The notes: generated by a model not told the origin, from the letters alone. A DNA stretch of 64,000 nucleotides from Exiguobacterium sp. BMC-KP (GCF_001275385.1 NZ_LGIW01000015.1:124001-188000); one strand, 5' to 3'. Counted from the first letter of the stretch, positions 26,923 through 36,006 are shown. Made by a program: numbers and translations.

Positions 26923-27753
26923 ATGAGTCACGTCGTGTTTGAGAACGTATCAAAACGGTACATGCTCTATGAGCGTCCAATCGATAAATTAAAGGAAGTG
27001 CTGTTTGGAAAAGTGAACGGGAAATCCTTTTATGCGCTCAAAAACGTCTCTTTTTCTGTTGAAGAGGGTGAAATCGTTGGTGTTGTAGGGATCAACGGTA
27101 GTGGGAAATCAACGTTATCCCATTTACTCGCTAACGTTACACCGCCAACATATGGACGTGTCACCCTAGGAGGGAAATCAGCACTGATTGCTATCTCGAG
27201 TGGATTGAACAGTCAACTGACGGGTCGCGACAACATCGAACTCAAAGGGTTGATGATGGGACTGACTAAACGGCAAATCGAGGAGATCACACCGGAAATT
27301 CTAGAGTTCGCGGATATCGGAGAGTTCATCGATCAGCCAGTCAAAACCTATTCGAGTGGGATGCGGGCACGTCTCGGCTTTGCCATCTCGATCAATATTA
27401 ATCCGGATATTCTGATCATCGATGAAGCCTTATCTGTCGGCGATCAAACGTTCACTGAGAAGTGTCTCGATAAGATGCGCGAATTCCGGGATCAAGGAAA
27501 AACGATTTTTTTTGTCAGCCATTCCTTGAATCAAGTCAAAAGCTTTTGTACGAAGATTCTTTGGCTGGAGTACGGTGAAGTGCGCTTATTTGGTCCAACG
27601 AACGAAACGCTCGCAGAATACAATAAATATTTATATTGGTATAAACAGTTATCCAAAAAGCAAGCCACTCACTATGTTGCGAAAAAGCGAACCGGTCGAA
27701 TCGGTGACATCGAGCAGCAGATGAGAGGCGAGACGATTGAACGATCATCATGA
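26923..27753 (+). CDS. tagH: Polysaccharide/teichoic acid ABC exporter, ATPase (TagH-like)
   Basis: This 276-residue ABC ATPase has Walker A GINGSGKST (residues 56-64), signature region YSSGMRARLGFAI and Walker B ILIIDEALSVGD (163-174). The switch histidine is in FFVSHSLNQ. It is closest to TagH, including the N-terminal KRYMLYERPIDKLKE extension. It ends about 25 residues after the core (KKRTGRIGDIEQQ), whereas B. subtilis TagH carries a long C-terminal extension. A Wzt-type glycan-binding domain is also absent, so the exporter should not select the chain end through this subunit. A strong AGGAGG precedes it. Confidence 0.92.
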   Translation: MSHVVFENVSKRYMLYERPIDKLKEVLFGKVNGKSFYALKNVSFSVEEGEIVGVVGINGSGKSTLSHLLANVTPPTYGRVTLGGKSALIAISSGLNSQLTGRDNIELKGLMMGLTKRQIEEITPEILEFADIGEFIDQPVKTYSSGMRARLGFAISININPDILIIDEALSVGDQTFTEKCLDKMREFRDQGKTIFFVSHSLNQVKSFCTKILWLEYGEVRLFGPTNETLAEYNKYLYWYKQLSKKQATHYVAKKRTGRIGDIEQQMRGETIERSS

Positions 27754-27775
27754 AATGAGATAGGGGATGAAGTAG

Positions 27776-28876
27776 ATGAAACGTGTCATGCTCGTATTCG
27801 GAACACGACCTGAAGCCATTAAGATGGCACCTGTCGTAAAAGCACTTGAAAACCGTCCAGATGTCGAACCAATCGTCGTCGTAACGGCGCAACACCGGGA
27901 AATGCTCGATCAAGTACTCGAGTTGTTCCAAATCACTCCGGACCATGACTTGGATTTGATGCGTCCGCGTCAAACGTTAGAAGAGATGACAGCGCGTATC
28001 CTAAACGCAATGCGCCGTGTCCTCGAAAAGGAAAAGCCGGATCTCGTCCTTGTCCATGGGGATACGACGACGACGTTCGCTGCCTCCTTAGCGGCGTTCT
28101 ATCAACAAATTCCAGTCGGTCATGTCGAAGCCGGATTGCGGACATATGAAAAATATGCACCGTTTCCGGAAGAGATGAACCGTCAATTGACAGGTGTGTT
28201 GGCGGATTATCATTTTGCACCAACCGAACAGGCGGCGATGAACTTACGTGCTGAGAACAAACAGGCACCAATCATCGTAACCGGCAATACGGTCATTGAT
28301 GCACTCAAGACAACCGTTTCTGCAAGCTACACGCATCCTGTGCTGACGCGACTTGAGAAGTCCGGGCGAAAACTCGTTTTACTGACGGTTCACCGCCGTG
28401 AGAATCATTTACAACTGGCAACGATTTTTGATGCGATTGAACGGTTAGCAAATGATCATCCGGAAATTGAAATCGTTTATCCGGTCCATCCGAATCCGGT
28501 CGTGCTAGAAGCGGCAGCTCGCTTGGAACATCATCCGCGGATTCAGTTGATTGAACCGCTCGATGTCTTTGATTTCCATAACCTTGCAGCGCGCGCTTCC
28601 TTCATCCTGACAGATTCAGGTGGGATTCAAGAAGAAGCACCTTCACTCGGCGTTCCCGTTCTTGTCTTACGGGAGACGACGGAACGACCTGAAGGTGTCG
28701 AAGCAGGAACCTTGAAACTAGTCGGTACGAATCCAGAGCGCATCTATGCGATGAGCCATCAATTATTGACGGACGAAGTCTTCTATCAATCGATGGCGAA
28801 AGCCGCGAACCCGTATGGAGATGGACAGGCAGCGGAACGAATCGTCGATGCGATTATGAGTGAGGTACCGGTATGA
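27776..28876 (+). CDS. mnaA: UDP-N-acetylglucosamine 2-epimerase (non-hydrolysing)
   Basis: This 366-residue GT-B-fold epimerase interconverts UDP-GlcNAc and UDP-ManNAc. Landmarks are VFGTRPEAIKMAPV at the N-terminus, VVTAQHREMLDQVLE, VHGDTTTTFAA, HVEAGLRT, FPEEMNRQ, TVHRREN, and LTDSGGIQEEAPSLG with the UDP-binding region. It supplies the substrate for the upstream WecC dehydrogenase, giving UDP-ManNAcA. It overlaps the next gene by four bases, so translation of the two is coupled. Confidence 0.95.
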   Translation: MKRVMLVFGTRPEAIKMAPVVKALENRPDVEPIVVVTAQHREMLDQVLELFQITPDHDLDLMRPRQTLEEMTARILNAMRRVLEKEKPDLVLVHGDTTTTFAASLAAFYQQIPVGHVEAGLRTYEKYAPFPEEMNRQLTGVLADYHFAPTEQAAMNLRAENKQAPIIVTGNTVIDALKTTVSASYTHPVLTRLEKSGRKLVLLTVHRRENHLQLATIFDAIERLANDHPEIEIVYPVHPNPVVLEAAARLEHHPRIQLIEPLDVFDFHNLAARASFILTDSGGIQEEAPSLGVPVLVLRETTERPEGVEAGTLKLVGTNPERIYAMSHQLLTDEVFYQSMAKAANPYGDGQAAERIVDAIMSEVPV

Positions 28877-29358
28877 ATAAGGAGCTGACCGTCGCGAGCT
28901 ATCAGTTTTTTCCGTTCGGTACTCAGGAAAAGATTTTGCTCGAAGATGCAGCGCTGGGTGTGTGCTTTGATTTTCAAGATGCGATAGCGACTGACAAACT
29001 GTATCTACAGTTGTTCGATCAAGGATTTCAACATCCGCCTTCAAAACTGTATCGAAAAGATGCTGAGCTGACAGGTGACATCATTCAAGTGACATGCCGT
29101 TTTGAGGTGGCAGAACCATGTGTCGTTCAAGTATTCAAGATGCAGTATGGGCAGAAGAAGCGGATGGTTTCTGAGACTGAGCAACTGACGTTGACGAATG
29201 AGACGGTCGTACAGCTCGAGATGGAGCGTGTGCCAGGAGCAGCTTATTTCAAAATTGCCTGGAAGTTCTTAAACGAAGGGAACTTCCGGGTCCATCTCCG
29301 AGAACTCGCGATTGCGCAATACGTCAAGGCAGAGGAGGAAGCAACCTATGCTGTTTAG
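28873..29358 (+). CDS. Unrecognised 161-residue protein of the wall-glycan operon
   Basis: I do not recognise a family. The protein has no signal peptide or membrane helix and is acidic. The pattern of alternating polar and hydrophobic residues (IIQVTCRFEV, CVVQVFKMQYG, TVVQLEMERV, AYFKIAWKFL) suggests a mostly beta fold. It starts MNKELTVASYQFFPFG. Its start overlaps mnaA by four bases, and its last 11 bases overlap the MBOAT gene, so it is firmly embedded in the operon. A cytoplasmic accessory role in modification or export, such as binding glycan or acyl donor, is an inference from context only. Confidence 0.75.
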   Translation: MNKELTVASYQFFPFGTQEKILLEDAALGVCFDFQDAIATDKLYLQLFDQGFQHPPSKLYRKDAELTGDIIQVTCRFEVAEPCVVQVFKMQYGQKKRMVSETEQLTLTNETVVQLEMERVPGAAYFKIAWKFLNEGNFRVHLRELAIAQYVKAEEEATYAV

Positions 29359-30736
29359 TTCGACGATTTTTTTATTTTTGTTCTTGCCGGCAGTACTGCT
29401 CGTGTACTACGTGTTACCTCGGACATTTCGTAACGGCTGGCTGTTAGTTGCCAGCCTGTTCTTTTATGCGTTCGGGGAGCCGCGCTTCGCCTTATTGATG
29501 CTACTCAGCGTCGTAATCAATTACTTCTTTGCCCTATTCGTTGATTTTTACCGGCAACGTGTCGGAGTGAAGTGGATCATGTTCAGCATGATCGCCGTCA
29601 ATCTCGGATTGCTCGGCTGGTTTAAGTACAGCGGATTTTTCGTCCGCTCCATTAATGAATCATTTGGACTGAGTTGGTTCGTTCCGGAAGTCGTCTTACC
29701 GCTCGGGATTTCCTTTTATACATTTCATGCGATGAGTTACGTCATCGATATTTATAAAGGGAAGGAAGCGGTGCAAAAGAATCCGCTCGACCTTGCCCTT
29801 TATATAGCGTTTTTCCCGCAACTTGTCGCAGGTCCGATCGTCCGCTACAACACGATTGCAAGTCAGATCGAATCGCGTCAAGAGACGGTATCGGATTTTG
29901 CGCGGGGTGTTCGTCGCTTTACGATCGGACTATCGAAAAAATTGATTCTTGCGAACGGATGTGGTCAAGTCGCAGACGCTGTCTTTAATATGAAAGACCT
30001 TTCGATGGGACTAGCATGGATTGGAATCATTGCTTATGCCTTACAAATCTATTTTGATTTCTCTGGATATAGCGATATGGCGATCGGATTAGCACTGATG
30101 TTCGGATTCCATTTCCTAGAGAACTTCAACTACCCGTATATTTCAAAATCCGTGTCAGAATTTTGGCGTCGTTGGCATATCTCACTCGGCTCTTGGTTCC
30201 GCGACTATGTCTATATTCCGCTAGGAGGGAATCGCGTTTCGCCGTGGCGGCAATATCGAAATTTGGCGATCGTCTGGATGTTGACAGGCCTTTGGCATGG
30301 TGCGAGTTGGACATTCGTCGCCTGGGGTGCATATTACGGAATTTGGATCATGCTTGAGAAAGCATTTCTCGGGAAATGGCTGGAGCGCATGCCAGTCGTC
30401 TCGACAATCTGGACGCTAGTCCTCGTGCTCGTCGGTTGGGTATTCTTCCGTTCAGAGACGTTCCCGGAAGCCGTTACGTATATTCAAGCGATGTTTGTAC
30501 CCGATGTGCTATGGGATGATCGGGCGAGTTACCAACTCGTTCAAAATGGTGTCCTGTTGTTTGTCGCGTGTATCGCGGCGACGCCGATTCCGAAATATCT
30601 CGGAGAACGTGTCGTCGTCTCTCTCGGGAAAGTCGGAACGACGATGCAGTATGGGTACGCCATGTTGATGTTGTTCCTTGCGACATCGGCACTCGTTGCG
30701 AGTACGTTTAATCCGTTCATCTATTTCCGGTTCTAA
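29348..30736 (+). CDS. MBOAT-family O-acyltransferase (AlgI/PatA-like)
   Basis: This 462-residue polytopic membrane enzyme is read from the ATG at 29348, where GAGGAGGA gives the ribosome site; a further upstream start lies within the previous gene. MBOAT features are LPLGISFYTFHAMSYVIDIY, FFPQLVAGPIVRY, YALQIYFDFSGYSDMAIG, EFWRRWHISLGSWFRDYVYI and the catalytic histidine in LTGLWHGASW. AlgI-type enzymes move an acetyl group across the membrane to an exported glycan, together with an AlgJ/DHHW partner, which is the next gene. Substrate here is most likely the ManNAcA-containing polymer. Confidence 0.92.
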   Translation: MLFSSTIFLFLFLPAVLLVYYVLPRTFRNGWLLVASLFFYAFGEPRFALLMLLSVVINYFFALFVDFYRQRVGVKWIMFSMIAVNLGLLGWFKYSGFFVRSINESFGLSWFVPEVVLPLGISFYTFHAMSYVIDIYKGKEAVQKNPLDLALYIAFFPQLVAGPIVRYNTIASQIESRQETVSDFARGVRRFTIGLSKKLILANGCGQVADAVFNMKDLSMGLAWIGIIAYALQIYFDFSGYSDMAIGLALMFGFHFLENFNYPYISKSVSEFWRRWHISLGSWFRDYVYIPLGGNRVSPWRQYRNLAIVWMLTGLWHGASWTFVAWGAYYGIWIMLEKAFLGKWLERMPVVSTIWTLVLVLVGWVFFRSETFPEAVTYIQAMFVPDVLWDDRASYQLVQNGVLLFVACIAATPIPKYLGERVVVSLGKVGTTMQYGYAMLMLFLATSALVASTFNPFIYFRF

Positions 30737-30751
30737 AAAGGAGGTCTATCC

Positions 30752-31924
30752 ATGGAACAGCCATTGATGAAAACGCAACAGCATACGAATAAAAAACCTT
30801 CTTTCGAACGAATCATGATGTGGATGACGATTATCAGTTTCATTGTTGTGTTACTGGCGATCGGACTCGGAACGATTGTCCGGGAAGACCGTGTCCGGTC
30901 CCAGCTTGAGAACCGGACACTTGCCCAATCTGTCGATCCGACCGTCGAAGGAATTGCCACAGGGAAAGATATGCTCAAGATGGAGACCTATTTCACGGAT
31001 CAGTTACTGTTGCGAGGAACGTTCGTCGAGATACAGGCACTTTTATCAAAAGATGTTTTTCGACAGCCGTTTCGCAATGGCATTTATACGGCAAAAAACG
31101 ATTATATGATTGAACCGAGTGCATCAGGAAACGTAAAAATTCCGCTAGCCTTCAAACAATTCGTTGAAGAAGTCGATCGTCCGGTCTATATGGCATTAGC
31201 ACCGTCTAAAACCGTCATCGCGGAACGGGACAAACTAATTCCGTCTTATGTCGCTTCCAATGCGAGTGTACGTTATGAAGGAATGGTACGAGACTTTAAA
31301 GCAGCGGGGATGACCAATCTTTCTTTGCAGGAACTGAAGTTAAATGACTACTTCAAGACGGATCATCACTGGAACATCGATGGTGCAACAGAAGCCTACC
31401 GAGTCATCACAAAAGGGATAGGGCTGTCAACAGCGTTACCTGAGACGAAGTGGCGGAAAGAGGATCAACATGCCTACTACGGATCTTTAGCTCGAAAAAC
31501 GACGCTCTCCTATGCGGCGTCAGGTGATCGTCTGGATTACTATGATCCTGCGTTCTTCAACGGCATTGATGTTTGTTATGAAGGGAAATGTGGACGTCCT
31601 GTCATCGATGAATCATTCGTCAAACAAGAAGGTGATTACGTCGATCGGTACGAGGTATTCCTTCGTGGAAATCACGGTATCATGTCAATGAAATCAGCGG
31701 CGAATCAAAATCGTCCGACGATCTTGGTCTTAAAGGATTCGTTTGCGAATCCTGTGTTACCGTTGCTTGCGAAAAGTGCCAACTTAGAAGTCGTGGACAT
31801 CCGATACGTTCCAAAATCATTTGACGTTTCCCGATTCGCCAAACAAAAGCAAATCGATTCGGTGCTGTTTCTGCACAACTCGAACATTGCTGGTTTGATG
31901 AAGACGTACGAGGACAAATTGTGA
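30752..31924 (+). CDS. DHHW-family AlgJ-like O-acetylation protein
   Basis: This 390-residue protein has one N-terminal membrane helix (about residues 23-45) and an extracellular SGNH-hydrolase-like domain. The DHHW family motif is TDHHWNIDG at about residues 208-216, and the probable catalytic Ser lies in LVLKDSFANPVLPLL. Such proteins accept the acyl group from an MBOAT partner and place it on the glycan outside the cell. It is 15 bases after the MBOAT gene with an AAGGAGG site. A single DVCYEGKC cysteine pair may form an extracellular disulfide. Confidence 0.87.
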   Translation: MEQPLMKTQQHTNKKPSFERIMMWMTIISFIVVLLAIGLGTIVREDRVRSQLENRTLAQSVDPTVEGIATGKDMLKMETYFTDQLLLRGTFVEIQALLSKDVFRQPFRNGIYTAKNDYMIEPSASGNVKIPLAFKQFVEEVDRPVYMALAPSKTVIAERDKLIPSYVASNASVRYEGMVRDFKAAGMTNLSLQELKLNDYFKTDHHWNIDGATEAYRVITKGIGLSTALPETKWRKEDQHAYYGSLARKTTLSYAASGDRLDYYDPAFFNGIDVCYEGKCGRPVIDESFVKQEGDYVDRYEVFLRGNHGIMSMKSAANQNRPTILVLKDSFANPVLPLLAKSANLEVVDIRYVPKSFDVSRFAKQKQIDSVLFLHNSNIAGLMKTYEDKL

Positions 31925-31937
31925 AGGAGAACAGAGT

Positions 31938-32864
31938 ATGAAATCACGCATCGATAAACGAAGACCTCCGATCATCTGGCGCGTCATCAGTGCGCTTCTG
32001 CTCGTGGTCGTCCTGGTTGCTAGCGCTTCGACGGGACTGGCATTTTTAAAAATCCAACAAACGGCACATTCCTTTTTACAGCCGTTGGATGGAAAACAAG
32101 CAAAGCCGCTCGCATCGATGAAGCCAGTCAATGTCCTATTGATCGGTGTGGATGAGCGTAAGAATGATAAGGGACGGGCAGATGCGATCATGCTACTCTC
32201 GTTTAATCCGAAAACGAAGCAAGCGACTTCGTTGTCCATTCCACGCGACATGCAAGTCACAATACCGACGGGTGAAAAGACGAAGATCAATCATACGTAT
32301 GCCTATGGTGGAGTGAAGGAGACGGTCGAAACGGTGGAACAGACGTTTGATGTCGATATTCCATATTACGCTAAGATTAATATGGATGGTTTGATTGAAT
32401 TGGTTGATGCTGTTGGCGGTGTCACAGTGGATAATCCATCCGCCTTCAGCTGGAACGACCGCCGTCTACAAAAGGAGTATGAGAAAGGCAAAATTCATTT
32501 GACCGGTCTAGAAGCGAGTGGTTACGCACGTATGCGAAAACAGGATCCACTCGGCGATATGGGCAGACAGATTCGACAACGTCAAGTTTTAGAAGCCGTC
32601 GGTGCTAAACTGGCGGGACCTCGTTTACTGACCAAAATGGAAGAAATCACGAATGTCATGAAGCATAATTTCGCGACGAACATCGGTTTTGAAGTGGCGG
32701 CACAACTTGCTCAAGAAAATCAGCCGGGATTCAAACAGCTGAAACCATTAAAGTTAGACGGAGAAGGCTACATCGCAAACGATGGGGTATGGTACTTCTT
32801 TGCATCGGATGAATCCATGCGACAAATGAAAGCTACACTTCACGCCATCCTCGCGTCTTCTTAA
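31938..32864 (+). CDS. tagU: LCP (LytR-CpsA-Psr) family glycopolymer transferase
   Basis: This 308-residue membrane-anchored protein has an N-terminal helix (about residues 13-36) and an extracellular LCP domain. Conserved elements are VNVLLIGVDER, GRADAIMLLSF, SLSIPRDMQVTIP with the pyrophosphate-binding Arg, KINHTYAYGG, and the later YARMRKQDPLGDMGRQIRQRQV. LCP enzymes transfer undecaprenyl-linked glycopolymers to peptidoglycan MurNAc. As the last gene of the second glycan operon it implies that the exported polymer is wall-attached rather than released. The symbol is by analogy; several LCP paralogues are usual. Confidence 0.88.
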   Translation: MKSRIDKRRPPIIWRVISALLLVVVLVASASTGLAFLKIQQTAHSFLQPLDGKQAKPLASMKPVNVLLIGVDERKNDKGRADAIMLLSFNPKTKQATSLSIPRDMQVTIPTGEKTKINHTYAYGGVKETVETVEQTFDVDIPYYAKINMDGLIELVDAVGGVTVDNPSAFSWNDRRLQKEYEKGKIHLTGLEASGYARMRKQDPLGDMGRQIRQRQVLEAVGAKLAGPRLLTKMEEITNVMKHNFATNIGFEVAAQLAQENQPGFKQLKPLKLDGEGYIANDGVWYFFASDESMRQMKATLHAILASS

Positions 32865-32867
32865 AAT

Positions 32868-32912
32868 CGACAAAAAAGAACTGTCTACCACACGGATAGT
32901 TCTTTTTTGTCG
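32868..32912 (+). terminator. Terminator of the second glycan operon
   Basis: A perfect 15-bp stem (CGACAAAAAAGAACT at 32868-32882 with its complement at 32898-32912) contains a T6 run in the second arm. Confidence 0.88.
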
Positions 32913-32978
32913 TGTTCCATCCAACCGAATCACTTTGGTTCAAAAGTCTTATTTTCCTTTTGAATCATCAAATAGGCT

Positions 32979-33020
32979 TTGACAGGACTTGTAAACGGAT
33001 GCAGAATGAAAACGATTACA
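32979..33020 (+). promoter_or_regulatory. pulA promoter with perfect cre (CcpA) site
   Basis: TTGACA (32979-32984), a 17-bp spacer and CAGAAT (33002-33007) form a sigma-A-type promoter. TGAAAACGATTACA (33007-33020) fits the catabolite-response consensus TGWNANCGNTNWCA at every fixed position. It overlaps the -10 and transcription start, the placement expected for CcpA repression in glucose. Confidence 0.72.
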
Positions 33021-33042
33021 TAACAAAGGAGATGGCTATCGT

Positions 33043-35955
33043 ATGAAACGCATAAGACTCGTTTGTATCGTTGCGCTAACGTTTGCACTAATATTTAGTG
33101 GACTGTCTTTATCCGGTCAAGCACTGGAAAAAGGAAAGTCTACATTGGTCATCATTCACTACAAGGAAGACTCGAATGCCACGAAGGATTGGAACCTGTG
33201 GTTATGGGCAAATGGCCCGGATTATTTTCCGAATAAAGCACATGCCTTTAATGGCGAGGATGCTTACGGCAAAGTCGCAGCTTATGAATTTCCAGTTGAT
33301 CAGCCGGAAAAAGTCGGCTTCATCGTGCGAGATGATAACTGGAACAAGGATGGAGGATCTGAGAATGATCGCTTCATCACGAAAGACATGATTAAAAATG
33401 GTGTTGCCGAAATTTGGATCGAGTCGGGAAGTAAGGACATCTCAACGGTCAATCCAAGCAATGGAGCAGATGTTGAAAAAATCGACACGAACATCCACTA
33501 TTATCGATATGACAATGATTATGACAAATACGGCGTCTGGTCTTGGCCGGAAGCGCAAGATGGCAAACGATTCGAATTCGATCAGCAGGATGAATTCGGT
33601 GCCGTTGCCAAGGTAACGCTTGATAACCCAACGAAAGCACGTCTTGCAGGCGTCATTCCTCATCTTGAGGGATGGTCGGAAAAAGATGGAGCCGATCGTT
33701 TCTTCTATGCAGGTGCGAAAGACATCTGGTTGATCGAAGGTGACCAGACAGTGTACTACAGTAAACCAGAAATCGATCGGACACCGAAAATTACGAGCTT
33801 TTTAGCAGATGATTTCCGGACGGTGACGTTAAAAACGAATACACCGATGACAGAAGAAGATTTAAAGGCATTTACCTTTGAAGGTCTAACGAATCCAGTC
33901 GTCACAACGATCGATGCCAAGACGGCGAAAGTCGAAGTCGCTTCTGATATTGATCTAGCAAAAGTCGTCCGCGTGACGCATCCTGCTTTTGGAGAAGCAG
34001 TTCTTGAAGCAGGGAAGGTACTGCGTTCGAAAGCGTTTGACCAAAAATATGCCTACGATGGCAAGCTTGGCGTCGATTATCAGAAATCGAAGACGACATT
34101 CAAGGTCTGGGCACCGACAGCGCAAGCTGTTGAACTTGAACTATATCGTTTACCAAAACAACAAGCAGCTACGACAAAAGATATTACTCGAGAAATTCAG
34201 ATGAAACGGACGGATCGTGGTGTGTATCAAGTGACGGTCAAGGGCGACCTTGACGGTGTCGGTTACACATACGAAGTCAAACACGCAAAAGAATCGACAC
34301 GTGCCGTTGATCCGTATGCGACTGCAGTTGCTGTTAACGGAGATCAAGGTGTCGTCGTCGACTTACGTGAGACGAATCCAAAACGTTGGACGAATGGAAA
34401 AATACCACTTCGTCATGCAACAGACGCGATCATCTATGAATCCCACGTCCGTGATTTATCAATGTTTGATGTGAAGAACTCCGGTTACGATTCCGGCATC
34501 AGACAAAAAGGGAAGTATCTTGGTGTCATTGAATCAGGTACTCGTTTGACGAAGGACGGCAAGAAAACGAAAACGAAGACAGGACTAGATCATTTAAAGG
34601 AACTTGGTATTACGCATGTTCAGTTTATCCCAGTCTACGACTTCAACACAGCGTCCGTCGATGAGACGAATCCACTTAAGAGCTACAACTGGGGTTACGA
34701 TCCGAAGAACTATAACGCTCCAGAAGGATCGTACGCGACAAATCCATATGATCCGAAAGTCCGGATTACAGAAATGAAGCAGATGATTCAAGGACTCCAT
34801 GACAATGGACTTCGTGCCGTCATGGACGTCGTCTACAACCACATGTTTGACGCCAAGGCATCAAATCTTGATAAAATCGTACCGGGTTATTATTACCGCT
34901 ATACGGAAGGCGGCGATTTAGCGAACGGAACTGGTGTCGGAAACGATACAGCTTCTGAGCGTCAAATGATGCACAAACTGATCGTGGACTCCGTTTCATA
35001 CTGGGCGAAAGAATACCACTGGGACGGCTTCCGCTTTGACTTGATGGGAATTCACGACGTCAAGACGATGAATGCCGTCAAACAAGCGACAAAACGCATT
35101 GATCCGTCGATTCTTGTATTCGGAGAAGGATGGAGCCTTGGTACGCCACTTCCGGAAACTGACAAGGCGAATCAGACGAACACGAAGCAAATGCCAGGAA
35201 TCGGTCATTTCAACGACAACTTGCGCGATGCACTCAAAGGTAGTGTCTTCGTCGATTCAGATGCTGGTTTCATTAATGGAGCGAATGGTCTTGAAAAACG
35301 GATTAAACGCGGCATCGTTGGTGAGATTGCTTACGATAAAGACATCCAAGGATTTACGCAAGAACCGGATCAAGCCATCACTTACGTTGAAGCACACGAC
35401 AACCATACGTTATGGGATAAGTTGAACCTGACGAATCCGCAGGATAATGATGCAACGAAGACGAAGATGCACCGTCTAGCTTCAAGTATTTTGCTGACGT
35501 CACAAGGGACGACGTTCATCCATGCAGGTCAGGACTTCATGCGGACAAAAGGCGGCGATCATAACTCATATAAATCACCGAACTCTGTCAACCAGCTCGA
35601 TTGGAAACGGAAGATGGATCGTCAACAAGACGTCGATTATATGACGGGATTAATTGCATTACGTAAGAAGAATCCAGGGCTTCATTTAGCAACAGCGAAA
35701 GATATCCGTCGTTACTTGACGTTTGAAGCAGCGCCGGCACAAGTCGTTGCGTATCGACTAGATGACGACGCGCCACAACAGAAGAACGATTTATATGTCA
35801 TTCACAATGCAAATCGAACAGTAGTTGACATGAAGCTACCGAAAGGAAAATGGAAGCTTCTCGTAGATGGTAAACAAGCAGGAACAAAAGCGATCCGCAC
35901 TGTTTCAGGTACGGTTCGTGTTGAGGGACTCAGCTCGTTCGTCTTAGCGAAATAA
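33043..35955 (+). CDS. pulA: Secreted type I pullulanase with two CBM41 modules
   Basis: This 970-residue extracellular debranching enzyme has a signal peptide (about residues 1-28). Two CBM41-like starch-binding modules follow (about 33-135 with WNLWLWANG, and about 146-250 with YGVWSWPEAQDG), then a CBM48 domain (about 335-430). The GH13 catalytic domain has the pullulanase mark YNWGYDP (548-554), DVVYNH (Asp595), nucleophile Asp666 in GFRFDLMG, acid/base Glu695 in FGEGW, and Asp786 in AHDNH. It cleaves alpha-1,6 links of pullulan and branched starch. No sortase motif is seen. It has its own promoter and terminator. Confidence 0.95.
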   Translation: MKRIRLVCIVALTFALIFSGLSLSGQALEKGKSTLVIIHYKEDSNATKDWNLWLWANGPDYFPNKAHAFNGEDAYGKVAAYEFPVDQPEKVGFIVRDDNWNKDGGSENDRFITKDMIKNGVAEIWIESGSKDISTVNPSNGADVEKIDTNIHYYRYDNDYDKYGVWSWPEAQDGKRFEFDQQDEFGAVAKVTLDNPTKARLAGVIPHLEGWSEKDGADRFFYAGAKDIWLIEGDQTVYYSKPEIDRTPKITSFLADDFRTVTLKTNTPMTEEDLKAFTFEGLTNPVVTTIDAKTAKVEVASDIDLAKVVRVTHPAFGEAVLEAGKVLRSKAFDQKYAYDGKLGVDYQKSKTTFKVWAPTAQAVELELYRLPKQQAATTKDITREIQMKRTDRGVYQVTVKGDLDGVGYTYEVKHAKESTRAVDPYATAVAVNGDQGVVVDLRETNPKRWTNGKIPLRHATDAIIYESHVRDLSMFDVKNSGYDSGIRQKGKYLGVIESGTRLTKDGKKTKTKTGLDHLKELGITHVQFIPVYDFNTASVDETNPLKSYNWGYDPKNYNAPEGSYATNPYDPKVRITEMKQMIQGLHDNGLRAVMDVVYNHMFDAKASNLDKIVPGYYYRYTEGGDLANGTGVGNDTASERQMMHKLIVDSVSYWAKEYHWDGFRFDLMGIHDVKTMNAVKQATKRIDPSILVFGEGWSLGTPLPETDKANQTNTKQMPGIGHFNDNLRDALKGSVFVDSDAGFINGANGLEKRIKRGIVGEIAYDKDIQGFTQEPDQAITYVEAHDNHTLWDKLNLTNPQDNDATKTKMHRLASSILLTSQGTTFIHAGQDFMRTKGGDHNSYKSPNSVNQLDWKRKMDRQQDVDYMTGLIALRKKNPGLHLATAKDIRRYLTFEAAPAQVVAYRLDDDAPQQKNDLYVIHNANRTVVDMKLPKGKWKLLVDGKQAGTKAIRTVSGTVRVEGLSSFVLAK

Positions 35956-35967
35956 CTGAACGTATCG

Positions 35968-36006
35968 AAAAAAGGACGTTCTGCCGATTGGCGGAACGTC
36001 CTTTTC
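35968..36006. terminator. Bidirectional terminator (pulA / symporter)
   Basis: AAAAGGACGTTCTGCC pairs with GGCGGAACGTCCTTTT (one mismatch) across a GATT loop between the convergent genes. A and T runs flank both sides. Confidence 0.88.
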
